In this document: positions 9,061-20,087 of the stretch, piece after piece
Position numbering within the stretch: position 1 is the stretch's first letter
How the letters are laid out: each line of letters begins with the position of its first letter
Made by a program: the position numbers and the translations under genes
Notes under the pieces: generated by a model
Database searches by the model: none
What the model saw: only the letters and a program-made list of their open reading frames with translations
Told to the model about the DNA's origin: nothing
DNA from: Terriglobia bacterium
GTDB taxonomy: Bacteria; Acidobacteriota; Terriglobia; Acidiferrales; UBA7541
DNA length: 64,000 bases
Assembly: GCA_020073375.1 (NCBI GenBank)
Contig: JAIQFG010000025.1
Span: 25,157-89,156, forward strand
Direction of reading: 5' to 3'

Positions 9061-9461
9061 TCGCCGCGTTAATCTTCGCGATTTCATTCCTGACCCTGCT
9101 CCAGTTCTTCGTCACCTACTGCCACTCCGTGATCGCGGCGTCGCGCAGGCACGAACTGTCGGAGCAGGCGCGGGAAATTTCCGGCGTCGCTTCCGGGCCG
9201 TTGCGGGGAGATCAATTCCGGCGCCTGGTGCAATTGCTGGCATTGTGTCCCGAGCCCGGCGGAGATTCCATCCAGGTTCGCGCGCTTTCGGCCTATTTCA
9301 ATCTGCTTGGCATGGCTCGATCGGCGGTGCAGTGGACGTCTCCTTCTGCTTCGCAGTGGATTGAAACCGAACGCGGCGGGTGCGCCTACGTGGCTGCCGT
9401 GGCCCTGGACCGGCGAATTCAGTACTCCCGCATGATGTTGGCGCAGCAGGCGGGTCATTAA
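9057..9461 (+). CDS. Unknown protein with one N-terminal membrane helix, coupled to the preceding gene
   Basis: This 134-residue protein begins in the ATGA overlap with the upstream membrane protein. Residues 1-20 (MIAALIFAISFLTLLQFFVT) form one hydrophobic helix. The rest is a soluble helical region with RHELSEQAREISGVASG and ARSAVQWTSPSASQWIETER. No known domain is recognised. The tight coupling implies that the product works with, or is anchored beside, the upstream seven-helix protein. Confidence 0.7.
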   Translation: MIAALIFAISFLTLLQFFVTYCHSVIAASRRHELSEQAREISGVASGPLRGDQFRRLVQLLALCPEPGGDSIQVRALSAYFNLLGMARSAVQWTSPSASQWIETERGGCAYVAAVALDRRIQYSRMMLAQQAGH

Positions 9462-9579
9462 TTCCTGTTCCACCTGGCCGTTATCCTCTCCCTCCCTAGG
9501 CGACTGCTCCCGATTTGTGCACCCCGTGCCACAGTTGCTACCATGCGGGCAGGGCAATTCGCGCCATGAAGCATTTTCG

Positions 9580-11115
9580 ATGACTCAAGAACTTCCAAAA
9601 CGAATGCTGGAAACCATCCGCCGCCACAGCATGATCCGCGCGGGTGACCGGATCGGCGCGGGCGTATCGGGGGGAGCGGATTCGGTTGCTTTGCTCCTGC
9701 TGTTGAACGATCTGCGAGCGAAGCTTGGAATCGGAATTTATGTGCTCCATTTCCATCACCAACTGCGCGGCGTCGAGGCCGATGAGGACGAGCGGTTCGT
9801 GAAGGATCTCGCGGCGGAATTTGATTTTGAATTTATTCCTGGCCGTGCGGACGTGGCCGGTGAAGCACGGCGCAACGCGTGGAATCTCGAGGACGCCGCG
9901 CGGCGTCTGCGTTACCAGTTCTTCGCTACCGTTGCGGGCGAGCACGGATTGAACGCCGTTGCCGTGGCGCACACAGCCGATGACCAGGCGGAAACCGTGC
10001 TGGCGCACATCTTGCGCGGCACCGGCCTTACTGGGCTCGCGGGAATCTACCCCGTTTCCGGGCTGGTGATCCGTCCGCTGCTAGATGCCGGACGCGACGA
10101 ACTGCGCGAATATCTTCGCGGCCAGGGCCGCGCCTGGCGGGAGGATTCCACCAACGAAGACACCTCGCGCATGCGCGCGCGAATTCGCCACCGACTCCTC
10201 CCCGTGCTGCGTCGAGATTTTGAGTTCCTCAGCGTGACTCGCCTGGCGCGCCTTGCCGGCCATGCCCGCGAGGAGGAATCGTTCTGGCAATCTCTTGAGC
10301 AGGAACGATTCGAGGCGCTCACTTTTCGCGATTCCGCAGGAAGCATCACGTTGAAGATCGGCGATTTGCTATCGCCCTTGCCCGGGCTCGTGCGCCCCGC
10401 CGCCGCTCCCGGACGCGCCTCCCGAGGCGGCGAAGATTCGCAGCAATCCTCGACGATGGCTCTGACCCGGCGCCTTGTCCGCCGGATTGCCGCCGAACTG
10501 CTGGGCGGCCGCGGAAGTCTAAGCGCGCGCCATGTGCAGGCTGTACTGGACCTGGCGCAGAAATCCCAGAGCGGCGCGCGCATCGAGCTTCCCGGAATTG
10601 TCGTCCGCCATGTCTTCGACCGGTTAGTATTTTCCGCGGCTCGCGTTGTTGGAGGAGCCGGATCGCCGTCGGAAAACAGGCTTCAGGACCTCGAATTCGA
10701 ATACGACATTGCACCGCCGGGTCCGTCGAACGTGTCCTATATTGTCGTGGCGGAAATCGGGCGCCGGATTGATTTGAAAGTGATTGACTGGCCTTCGGGC
10801 TCGGGTGAAACTATCCAGCATTGGGGTGCTGTCGATTTCGAGAGGCTCCGCTGGCCGCTGACATTGCGCAGTTGGCGCCCAGGCGATTCGTACCGTCCTT
10901 GCGGACACCGCCGGGCACAGAAGTTGAAACGGCTGTTTGTGGAGTCCCGTATTCCTCGTGACGCGCGCGCGGCGTGGCCCGTATTGACCAGCGCGGGGCA
11001 TGTGGTATGGGCCTCGGGCTATCCCGTTGCAGAGGAATTTGCGCCGCGTCCAGGGACTCGAACAGGGCTTTTGATCGCCGAACAGGACCTGCGCAAGGCG
11101 CCCGTGGAGCGATAG
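9580..11115 (+). CDS. tilS: tRNA(Ile)-lysidine synthase TilS
   Basis: TilS attaches lysine to C34 of the CAU-anticodon tRNA-Ile2, switching it from Met to Ile decoding. This 511-residue protein has the PP-loop S30-GGADS at the N-terminus and AHTADDQAETVLAHILRG downstream, both diagnostic. The C-terminal substrate-binding domain includes LRSWRPGDSYRPCGHRRAQK and LKRLFVESRIPRDAR. The start at 9580 puts the PP-loop at the usual distance; in-frame codons upstream look non-coding. It lies just upstream of ftsH, a very common bacterial arrangement. Confidence 0.93.
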   Translation: MTQELPKRMLETIRRHSMIRAGDRIGAGVSGGADSVALLLLLNDLRAKLGIGIYVLHFHHQLRGVEADEDERFVKDLAAEFDFEFIPGRADVAGEARRNAWNLEDAARRLRYQFFATVAGEHGLNAVAVAHTADDQAETVLAHILRGTGLTGLAGIYPVSGLVIRPLLDAGRDELREYLRGQGRAWREDSTNEDTSRMRARIRHRLLPVLRRDFEFLSVTRLARLAGHAREEESFWQSLEQERFEALTFRDSAGSITLKIGDLLSPLPGLVRPAAAPGRASRGGEDSQQSSTMALTRRLVRRIAAELLGGRGSLSARHVQAVLDLAQKSQSGARIELPGIVVRHVFDRLVFSAARVVGGAGSPSENRLQDLEFEYDIAPPGPSNVSYIVVAEIGRRIDLKVIDWPSGSGETIQHWGAVDFERLRWPLTLRSWRPGDSYRPCGHRRAQKLKRLFVESRIPRDARAAWPVLTSAGHVVWASGYPVAEEFAPRPGTRTGLLIAEQDLRKAPVER

Positions 11116-11314
11116 GTGTTGCGAACGGTCGCGCGCCCGTTGACGGCCATCCGGGGGCAAATCCAGGGTAACTTTGGCCCGTGAGATGCATCTAAGTAAT
11201 TGGACTCAAACGTCTGTCAAATGAGCGGTTGGATTCAGCAACAATCTGGATGTTGACGCGCAATCCCAGCCAGCGCGTCGCGCGCCGGAAATATCCGGCA
11301 GGTGAGGTAGAGCC

Positions 11315-13249
<1,935 letters not shown>

Positions 13250-13281
13250 CGCGCCGCGCTTTTTCTTTCACGGCAATTTTT

Positions 13282-13328
13282 CACAATCTCAACACTCATG
13301 CGCTGTGCGCATGGATGTTGAGATTGTG
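13282..13328. terminator. Long hairpin downstream of ftsH
   Basis: A 13-bp perfect outer stem (CACAATCTCAACA with its complement) encloses a second inner stem (CATGCGC/GCGCATG). It begins 33 bases after the ftsH stop. There is no T-run, so it may be an RNA-processing or stability element instead of a classical terminator. Confidence 0.5.
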
Positions 13329-13484
13329 TTGAATTCCCCCCAGAAAAATCTTCCCAGAAAAAATTCAACTCGGGCTTTGCCGCTGCGCACGCATGCGAAA
13401 CATGGGGTGCAACCGTGCGATTCGCCGTAGAATCCTATTTGGTGCAGCGGAGCGGGGCGGAACGGCTCCCCCGTCGGAAGCTAA

Positions 13485-14459
13485 ATGACAAATCGCGCAA
13501 ACCAAATCGTGGCGCTGGGAACCGTGATCCTCGCGGTGGCGCCGTGGCTCGCCGCGCCGCCCGCGCGCGCCCTGGACGGGGACCAGCGCACCACCATCCA
13601 GGCCAACCCCGCGCCCACTCCCGAGCAACTCCAGGCGCTGATCGCCAGGGCCGTCGAGAACCAGCACCGCGACGATCGCGCCCTCGAAGAGTACGAGCGC
13701 GTCGAGCGGGTGGTCACGCGCAAGCCGGACGGGAGCGCCGCCGTGGTCACTGATCGCACCGACCGCGTCCTGCCCTCCGGCACTGGCACCATGAAGTTGC
13801 CGCTCGCGGAAAACGGGGCGCCAGTCTCGCCTGAACTTTACCGTCACTGGCTTCAGATCGCCGTCGATGCGCTGAACATCGCCGTCCATCCCAACGAGGA
13901 TTACAAACGGGACATGATCAAATTCCAGAAGCGGCGCCGCGAACGCTCCGACCTGGTGGACTCCGCCTCCCACGCGTTTCACATGAAATGGGCGGGCCGG
14001 GAGACGCTCCCCGACCCAGCCGCGCCGCACGGCTCGCGCACGCTCGCTAAAATTTTGCTCGATCCCGACCCCAGCTACATTCCCACCAGCCGCTTTGCAA
14101 CTGCCTTCGGCCACGCTCACGCGACTCTTTGGGTGGACGAGTCGGAGGCGCAATTCGTGCGTCTCGAGGGCGATATCACCAGCGACATCTCGTTTGGCGC
14201 GGGGATCGCCGGAAAGGTCTACCGCGGCGGCCACTTCCTGCTGGAACAGTCCGAGGTGGGGCCGGGCGTCTGGCTGCCGACGCTCTACACCTATGACGTG
14301 GACGGCAGAAAATTCCTGTTCGGTTTCGACGTCCACGAACGCACCGAAGTCTCCCGCTACCGCCACGTCGGCCCGCCCTCGCAATCCATCGAAATCATCC
14401 GCGCCGAATTGAACAATACTTCCGCCGAATCTCCCGCCCGGGAGTTGTCCGCAAAATAA
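13485..14459 (+). CDS. Secreted protein of unknown function
   Basis: A 324-residue protein with an N-terminal signal peptide (IVALGTVILAVAPWLAAPPARA). The mature part opens with a helical section (TPEQLQALIARAVENQHRDD, then YERVERVV). A strand-rich C-terminal half follows, with HATLWVDESEAQFVRLEGDI and LPTLYTYDVDGRKFLFGFDV. This pattern resembles outer-membrane-lipoprotein-sorting (LolA-like) folds that acidobacteria encode in large numbers, but the match is by pattern only. GGAAG precedes the ATG. No operon partner is evident. Confidence 0.7.
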   Translation: MTNRANQIVALGTVILAVAPWLAAPPARALDGDQRTTIQANPAPTPEQLQALIARAVENQHRDDRALEEYERVERVVTRKPDGSAAVVTDRTDRVLPSGTGTMKLPLAENGAPVSPELYRHWLQIAVDALNIAVHPNEDYKRDMIKFQKRRRERSDLVDSASHAFHMKWAGRETLPDPAAPHGSRTLAKILLDPDPSYIPTSRFATAFGHAHATLWVDESEAQFVRLEGDITSDISFGAGIAGKVYRGGHFLLEQSEVGPGVWLPTLYTYDVDGRKFLFGFDVHERTEVSRYRHVGPPSQSIEIIRAELNNTSAESPARELSAK

Positions 14460-14470
14460 GGCCGGCAAGA

Positions 14471-14547
14471 AATCAGCCACAGAGTCACAGAGTCACAGGG
14501 AAAGACAAAGGATTTCCAATCTTTTCTCTTTGCCTCCGTGGCTGATT
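14471..14547. repeat. Inverted repeat AATCAGCCAC...GTGGCTGATT with internal direct repeat
   Basis: A 10-bp perfect inverted repeat brackets about 57 bases. The left part holds the tandem unit GAGTCACAGAGTCACAG. It lies in the gap between two genes. Confidence 0.5.
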
Positions 14548-14689
14548 GATTTTGCCGCGTATTCCGGGAACCTGGGCGTCCGCCCCGGTGTCCAAATTAT
14601 TGGGGATGGTGCGACAACCCGGGCTCCAGGTTCCGCATCGCATTGGCAGGGTGGTAACGGTTCAATCCGACAAATAATGGGAGGTTGCG

Positions 14690-17233
14690 ATGCGAAAAAT
14701 TCTCGCATGGGTGTCGATTGCCGTCTTGACGTTTGCAATTCCGAGTGGTGCGCAACAACGATCGGGAATTCCCCAGCCAAAAAGCAGTTCCGCTTCGGAA
14801 CCCGAAACTCAGGCGCCGGACCTGCCGGTTCGCCGCGTCGTACTGTACAAGAATGGAGTGGGGTACTTTGAACACCTCGGCCGCGTCCGCGGCAATCAGG
14901 ATATTCAGATCGATTTCACCAGCGGCCAGTTGAATGACGCGCTGGCTTCGCTCACCGTGCTCGACCTCGACGGCGGCCGCATCGGCGGCGTCAACTACAA
15001 CTCCACGGCGCCGTTTGACCGGCGCCTGGGCGCGCTGCGGCTCCCGCTGGCCGAGCAAACCTCCGTCTCCAGATTTCTCGATGCATTGCGCGGCGCGCGC
15101 CTGGCAGTGGCGAATGGAACCGAATCCGTTTCCGGCCGCCTGCTGAGCGTCGAGCGCAAGACGCGCACGGCCGGCGGAACCACGCTCGAAGTCGACATCA
15201 TCTCGCTTGTTTCCGACGGCGGCGAAATCCGGGAAATCGAAGTTACTCCGGCCACGCGTGTCCGCCTGGCCGATGCGGGACTTCACGGAGAAATTAATCG
15301 TTACCTGTCACTGCTGGCCTCGGAGCGCGAACAGGACTTGCGGCGCATGACCATTTCCACCGCGGGCACGGGCGACCGCCAGCTCTTCGTGAGTTACATC
15401 AGCGAAGTGCCCGTTTGGAAAACCACTTACCGCCTGGTGCTCTCCGACAAATCCGGCAAAAAACCGCTGCTGCAGGGCTGGGCAATCGTGGACAACACAG
15501 TGGGAGAGGACTGGAACAATGTTGATCTGTCCCTGGTTGCAGGAGCGCCGCAGTCCTTCATTCAACAACTCTCGCAGCCCTACTACGGAAGGCGTGCGGT
15601 GGTGGCGCTGCCTCAGGAATATGAGAATGCGCCGCAAACGCATGAAGCAAGGCTGCTGGGCGGCGCACAAATTGCCGGCCGCGTCGTAGATCAGTCAGGA
15701 GGGATAATCGCAGGCGCACAAGTACGCGTGCTCGACAACAACGGAAGGGAAATTACCCGGACCACGAGCGATCCGCAGGGAGAGTACGGCTTCTCCGGAC
15801 TCTCCGACGGGACCTACCAGCTAGAGTTTGAAAGCAAGGGATTCCGCAAACTGGTCATGAACAACGCGCAAATTCACGGCGGGATCGGCGGCGAGCAGGA
15901 TGCCTCTCTGCAGGTCGGGGATGTGTCGCAAACCGTGACGGTCACAGCCGAGGCGCCACAGGTCGAGATGACGAGTGCCGAGTTGGCGAGCGGCGGGAGG
16001 ACTCTGGGTTCCGGCCGAGGCCTCGGCAATGGAAGAGGATCAGGCATCGGTTCAAGCGCTGGGGGAGGATTAGGCCCGGGATCGGGCGGTGGTACAGGGG
16101 GCGGGATGTTTAGACCAGGCGCCGGTATGGCAACAGGTGAATTCCCGCTGAACGGCAGAAACTACTCCGCCATTGACGTATTGCCCGGCGTCGCCGGCGG
16201 CGCGTTCAACAGCCTGATGCAAGCCAGCACTCCCTCGGCCGCCGAAGGCCAGGATCTCGGCGATCTGTTCGAGTACAAACTGAAGGACCGCGTAACCATC
16301 CGCAAAAACCAGTCCGCAATGGTGCCGATTCTGCAAAGCGAAATCCGCGCCGAAAAAGTTTCCATCTGGACTGCGGGGCGCAGTTCCGGTCATCCCCTGC
16401 GCGGTGTCTGGCTCTCCAACACCAGCGGCGAGACCCTGGACGGCGGAAATTTCAGCGTCCTCGAGGATGAAATTTTTGCGGGGCAGGGGCTATTAGATCC
16501 CATCAAGCCCGACGAACGCCGCCTGCTTTCCTACGCCACCGACCTCGCCATGCTGGTGCGTTCGGCGGGATCCAATTCTCCGCAGCGTTACACCCGCGTG
16601 TCCATCGCCCACGGAGTGATTACCCGCACCAGCGAAATCCGCGAGAAAAACACGTACACCATCCGCAATGAAGATTCCTCCCCGCGCACGCTCATCGTGG
16701 AACACCCGGCACGCCTCGGATGGAATCTTTCCAAGGATACGGTGAGGCCCGAAGAAACTTCCCTGGGCACGTACCGCTTCCGCGTGGCTCTCGGGCCAAA
16801 AACGTCGGCCAGCCTCGAAATCAGCGAATCGCACCCGGTCGCCAACACCATCCAGCTGAACAGCATTACCGACGATCAGCTCGCGCTCATGGTGAAGGAC
16901 GGCTCGGTGACTCCGGCCATCGAACAGGCCATACGGCGCATCCTCGAGCAGAAATCGCAGGTCGCCGCGATCAACGATGAATCGGAAAAACGCGACTCCG
17001 ATATCACCCGCATCTATGACGACCAGCAGCGCCTCCGCGAAAACCTGAAAGCGCTGAAGGGCAGCGCGGAAGAAAAGACGCTGACGCAGCGCTACACGCA
17101 ACAGCTATCCGACCAGGAAACTCGCCTCGAGAAACTCCAGAAAGAAAAAGACGATCTGGACAAGAAGAGCGAAGCGGCGCAGGCGCAAGTTGACAAAATG
17201 ATCGAGGACTTGGCCATCGAGGTTACGCTCTAA
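14690..17233 (+). CDS. DUF4139-type secreted protein with inserted carboxypeptidase-regulatory/receptor-like segment
   Basis: An 847-residue exported protein (signal peptide to SGAQQ; GGGAGG 5 bases before the ATG). Residues 45-325 and 520-735 resemble a DUF4139-family protein: RRVVLYKNGVGYFEHLGR, FVSYISEVPVWKTTYRLVL, DLFEYKLKDRVTIRKNQ. Residues about 740-840 form a coiled coil (QRLRENLKALKG, LEKLQKEKDDLDKK). Between the halves, about 327-502, sits a foreign segment: a carboxypeptidase-regulatory domain (IAGRVVDQSGGIIAGAQVRV), DVSQTVTVTAEAPQVEM, a glycine-rich linker and FPLNGRNYSAIDVLPGV. That order is the N-terminal architecture of acidobacterial TonB-dependent receptors. Function is unknown; surface location is likely. 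Confidence 0.8.
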   Translation: MRKILAWVSIAVLTFAIPSGAQQRSGIPQPKSSSASEPETQAPDLPVRRVVLYKNGVGYFEHLGRVRGNQDIQIDFTSGQLNDALASLTVLDLDGGRIGGVNYNSTAPFDRRLGALRLPLAEQTSVSRFLDALRGARLAVANGTESVSGRLLSVERKTRTAGGTTLEVDIISLVSDGGEIREIEVTPATRVRLADAGLHGEINRYLSLLASEREQDLRRMTISTAGTGDRQLFVSYISEVPVWKTTYRLVLSDKSGKKPLLQGWAIVDNTVGEDWNNVDLSLVAGAPQSFIQQLSQPYYGRRAVVALPQEYENAPQTHEARLLGGAQIAGRVVDQSGGIIAGAQVRVLDNNGREITRTTSDPQGEYGFSGLSDGTYQLEFESKGFRKLVMNNAQIHGGIGGEQDASLQVGDVSQTVTVTAEAPQVEMTSAELASGGRTLGSGRGLGNGRGSGIGSSAGGGLGPGSGGGTGGGMFRPGAGMATGEFPLNGRNYSAIDVLPGVAGGAFNSLMQASTPSAAEGQDLGDLFEYKLKDRVTIRKNQSAMVPILQSEIRAEKVSIWTAGRSSGHPLRGVWLSNTSGETLDGGNFSVLEDEIFAGQGLLDPIKPDERRLLSYATDLAMLVRSAGSNSPQRYTRVSIAHGVITRTSEIREKNTYTIRNEDSSPRTLIVEHPARLGWNLSKDTVRPEETSLGTYRFRVALGPKTSASLEISESHPVANTIQLNSITDDQLALMVKDGSVTPAIEQAIRRILEQKSQVAAINDESEKRDSDITRIYDDQQRLRENLKALKGSAEEKTLTQRYTQQLSDQETRLEKLQKEKDDLDKKSEAAQAQVDKMIEDLAIEVTL
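15665..16198 (+). other. Inserted Oar/TonB-receptor-like segment inside the DUF4139 protein
   Basis: Residues about 327-502 of the host protein: carboxypeptidase-regulatory beta-sandwich (GRVVDQSGGIIAGAQVRVLD to GTYQLEFESKGFRKL), a TVTVTAEAPQVEM strand, about 45 Gly/Ser-rich residues and FPLNGRNYSAIDVLPGVAGG. The reading frame is intact on both sides, so this looks like a real domain insertion. Confidence 0.6.
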
Positions 17234-17262
17234 ACGGCCGGTCCGCAGCTGAACCTCAACCC

Positions 17263-17298
17263 GATACGGGGTGCCTTCTATCTACGGCACCCCGTATC
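17263..17298. terminator. Hairpin after the DUF4139 gene
   Basis: A perfect 13-bp stem (GATACGGGGTGCC and its complement) with a 10-base loop lies 30 bases after the stop. It has no T-run; probable factor-assisted terminator. Confidence 0.6.
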
Positions 17299-17387
17299 AT
17301 TCGCGCCTCATGGTACCAATCCAGCACTGTCGCATCGAATTACCCAATGTAAAATTAAAAGGTTGGGTGTGCCCGGAGGGGCCAGGA

Positions 17388-18671
17388 ATGCGTCATGCGC
17401 GCCTAAATCTTGTCATCCCGATCTGCGCGGCTCTATGTGTGTCCGCGACCTTGCGCGCGCAATACCCGAAAGTGGCGCCGGCCAAGCCGGGCAGCTTGGC
17501 AGGTGAAGTCGTGAACGCCAAGGGAGCGCCGGTCGCCGGAGCGCAAATTTTGTGGCAGGCGGCCGACGGCAGCGTCCCGCACGTTCTGCATAGCGATGCT
17601 CATGGCCATTTCCGCATCGATCCGCTGCGCGCAGGGTTATACGAAATCCGTGCCAACGCGGGCGAAGCCTGGTCGGAGTGGGAGCACAACGTGGTGGTGC
17701 GGCCCGGCAGCGAAGCGAGCGTGAAGCTGCGGCTGTCGTTCAAGCCGCCTCCGGTCGCAGCCGCGGTCGAGCTCAAGGGCACGATGCGCACGTGGGACGT
17801 TCCGGTGTCCGGCGCGCTGCCGCACGATCCGGCCGTCGATCCCGCAGGGAATGTGTGGTTCACGCTGCAGGAAAGCGGGCATCTCGCGCGATTCACTCCC
17901 GACACGCAGCAATGGAAACTTTACAAAGTGCCGACCGCGGAATCCGGTCCGCACGGACTGGTCGCGGACGCGAGCGGCAACATCTGGTTCACCGAAAATT
18001 ACGCTGGAAAAATCGGCCGCGTGGACGCCAAGTCCGGCGCCATCACCGAATTCACGCCGCCCACCGCGAAGGACCCGCACACGCCGGTGTTTGGCCCGGA
18101 TGGAGGCCTCTGGTTCACTTCGCAGAATTCCAACCTGATTGGCCGGATGGACGTCGCGACCGGAAGAATTACCGAATTCAGCGTGCCCACGCAGAACGCG
18201 CATCCCTACGGAATGGTTGCGGCCGAGGACGGCGGCTTGTGGTTTTGCGAATTGACCGGGCAAAAACTCGGCCGGATGGATCCGAAGACCGACGCCGTCA
18301 CTGAGTTCACCCCGCCTGGCTCGAACGTGCATCCTCGCCGCCTGGTCGCGGCGCACGGAGCGATCTACTTCACCGATTCAGGAGGCGGACGCCTGGGTCG
18401 GCTGACGCTGGCCGACAAAAAATTCAAGATGTGGAGCAGCCCGTCCGGCGCGGACTCCGAGCCTTACGGCATCGTGCTCGATTCCACCGGAAAAATCTGG
18501 TACGAGGAAAGCGGCGCCAACAAACTGGTGCGTTTCAATCCCAGCGTCGAAATCTTTACCGCGTTTCCGATGCCCGCGCCCGATTCTTCGGTCCGCAATA
18601 TCGCGCGCGACGCGCGCGGCCGCCTGTGGATGCCGCTCTCCACGCCCAATAAAATCGCGGTCGTCGAATAA
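17388..18671 (+). CDS. Secreted Vgb-like beta-propeller protein with N-terminal carboxypeptidase-regulatory domain
   Basis: Start at 17388 because GGAGG sits 8 bases before it and a signal peptide follows (LVIPICAALCVSATLRAQ). Of 427 residues, about 36-110 form a carboxypeptidase-regulatory domain (LAGEVVNAKGAPVAGAQILW). About 130-425 hold a six- or seven-bladed propeller with the repeat pattern of virginiamycin B lyase: GNVWFTLQESGHLARFTP, GNIWFTENYAGKIGRVDAKS, GGLWFTSQNSNLIGRMDVAT, GGLWFCELTGQKLGRMDPKT. True Vgb lyases cleave streptogramin B. Most propellers of this kind in environmental bacteria are uncharacterised, so antibiotic resistance is not claimed. Confidence 0.8.
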   Translation: MRHARLNLVIPICAALCVSATLRAQYPKVAPAKPGSLAGEVVNAKGAPVAGAQILWQAADGSVPHVLHSDAHGHFRIDPLRAGLYEIRANAGEAWSEWEHNVVVRPGSEASVKLRLSFKPPPVAAAVELKGTMRTWDVPVSGALPHDPAVDPAGNVWFTLQESGHLARFTPDTQQWKLYKVPTAESGPHGLVADASGNIWFTENYAGKIGRVDAKSGAITEFTPPTAKDPHTPVFGPDGGLWFTSQNSNLIGRMDVATGRITEFSVPTQNAHPYGMVAAEDGGLWFCELTGQKLGRMDPKTDAVTEFTPPGSNVHPRRLVAAHGAIYFTDSGGGRLGRLTLADKKFKMWSSPSGADSEPYGIVLDSTGKIWYEESGANKLVRFNPSVEIFTAFPMPAPDSSVRNIARDARGRLWMPLSTPNKIAVVE

Positions 18672-18993
18672 CCGGTTTGGGCGGGTTCCATTCTCTGAAT
18701 GCTTCCAGTGGACGCCCCGCATGACAGGCTCACATTTCCATAAATCCCTGTTTATCATGAACTTACATGCCTCAACCCGGTACTACAACCCCGGTACTCA
18801 AAAATATGAATCAAGTGGCCCATTGAGCAGCCTTCTTCGCAATGTCACCATCGTTGGCACAGTGGGTTGGGTGCTACGCTGCGGGGACGACGGCCCCGAG
18901 AAATCGGGTACGTGAGCGAGCTTCCCAACCCGCCAAACTTTTTTTGTTCCCCGTACACGCCCTCATTTCGCAATTTGCATCTAAACTAACCGG
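18672..18993. other. Intergenic region, nothing recognised
   Basis: About 320 bases between two plus-strand secreted-protein genes. A 64-codon open frame at 18721 lacks a ribosome site and coding signature. The last 40 bases (TTTGCATCTAAACTAACC) may contain the promoter of the next gene. Confidence 0.35.
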
Positions 18994-19920
18994 ATGAAAA
19001 AATTTTGCGAACATGGCGCGGCACGGGCCGTGTGCCGACTTTTCTTTGTCGTTTGCATGGCCGGATTTTGCACAGGATCGCTCGCAGCGCGCGCGCAGTC
19101 GTTGCCTCAATCGGCGACGGTCGGCCCCATCCGCCTTTCCAGCCAGCCGGAAATCGACCATGGATTCCGCCTACTCTACGAACTGAAATTCCCGGAAGCG
19201 CGCGGCGTGTTTCAAACGTGGGAAAGCGCGCACCCGCAGGAGGCGTTGGGCCCGGCCGCTGAAGCCGCCAGTTACCTGTTTCAGGAGTTCGACCGCCAAG
19301 GAGTGCTGACGTCGGATTTTTTTCTCAATGACGACCGCCTGCTCGGCGGTATCGAAGGCACGCCCGATCCGCAAACGCGTGACACCTTCAACAGCGCCAT
19401 ACAACATGCGCAAGACCTCGCCCATGCGCGCCTGAAATCTGATCCGCAAAATGCCGATGCCCTTTTCGCGCTTACGATTTCAACAGGCATGCGCGCGGAT
19501 TATTCCAGCCTGATTGAGAAGCGCCAGATCGAAAGCCTGCGCCTCACGCGCGAGGCCGATACCGTCGCGAAAAATCTCCTGGCGGTGGCGCCCTCCGCCA
19601 CCGACGCGTACGTGGCGCTGGGCGCGGCGAACTATATTCTGGGCTGCCTGCCCGCCTACAAACGCTTCCTCATCCGCTTCGGCGGCTTCCACGGGGACCG
19701 CGTGCTGGGCATGCAGCAACTGGAAATGACTGCGGCCAGCGGCCACTATCTGCGCCCCTATGCAAAGTTGACGCTGGGCCTGGCGGCCATGCGCGAAAAA
19801 AAACTCAATCTGGCGCGGATACAGTTCGAGCAGTTGGTCGCGGAATTTCCTGAAAATGCGAAATTCGCGCGCGAGCTGGCGAAGCTGAAAGGCACCATAG
19901 GCCCCGCTGCAACCCGGTGA
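18994..19920 (+). CDS. Secreted TPR-like helical protein
   Basis: A 308-residue protein with a signal peptide (FFVVCMAGFCTGSLAARAQ). The mature part is all helical, with tetratricopeptide-like pairs: FRLLYELKFPEARGVFQTWE, ALFALTISTGMRADYSSLIE, ATDAYVALGAANYILGCL and KLTLGLAAMREKKLNLARIQ. TPR arrays mediate protein-protein contacts; the partner is unknown. It stands alone between a 320-base gap and a REP-like repeat. Confidence 0.75.
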   Translation: MKKFCEHGAARAVCRLFFVVCMAGFCTGSLAARAQSLPQSATVGPIRLSSQPEIDHGFRLLYELKFPEARGVFQTWESAHPQEALGPAAEAASYLFQEFDRQGVLTSDFFLNDDRLLGGIEGTPDPQTRDTFNSAIQHAQDLAHARLKSDPQNADALFALTISTGMRADYSSLIEKRQIESLRLTREADTVAKNLLAVAPSATDAYVALGAANYILGCLPAYKRFLIRFGGFHGDRVLGMQQLEMTAASGHYLRPYAKLTLGLAAMREKKLNLARIQFEQLVAEFPENAKFARELAKLKGTIGPAATR

Positions 19921-19982
19921 TAGTGCCGGGTGCCCGCCTGCATCGGGAATTCTGATTCCAACGCAATGCGAATCTACCATTG

Positions 19983-20056
19983 GTGGCACAGGCTTCAGCG
20001 TGTGCGGGGTTTGCCGGGGTCGCAAGTCAAGAACGCACAGGCTGAAGCCAGTGCCA
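19983..20056. repeat. REP-like inverted pair, GTGG-CACAGGC subfamily
   Basis: GTGGCACAGGCTTCAGC on the left and GCACAGGCTGAAGCCAGTGC on the right are imperfect inverted copies around a 30-base spacer. Degenerate relative of the GTAGGACAGGC family, located between convergent genes. Confidence 0.6.
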
Positions 20057-20087
20057 ATTGAATCTTTCCCACCCTGGTCCGGCTTTC

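Noticed and set aside
17388..18671. Streptogramin resistance lyase
   Set aside because: The propeller repeats fit the Vgb superfamily, but the protein has a signal peptide and extra domain, and the catalytic residues could not be verified by eye.
18721..18915. 64-codon plus-strand open frame
   Set aside because: No signal, domain or ribosome site; treated as non-coding.
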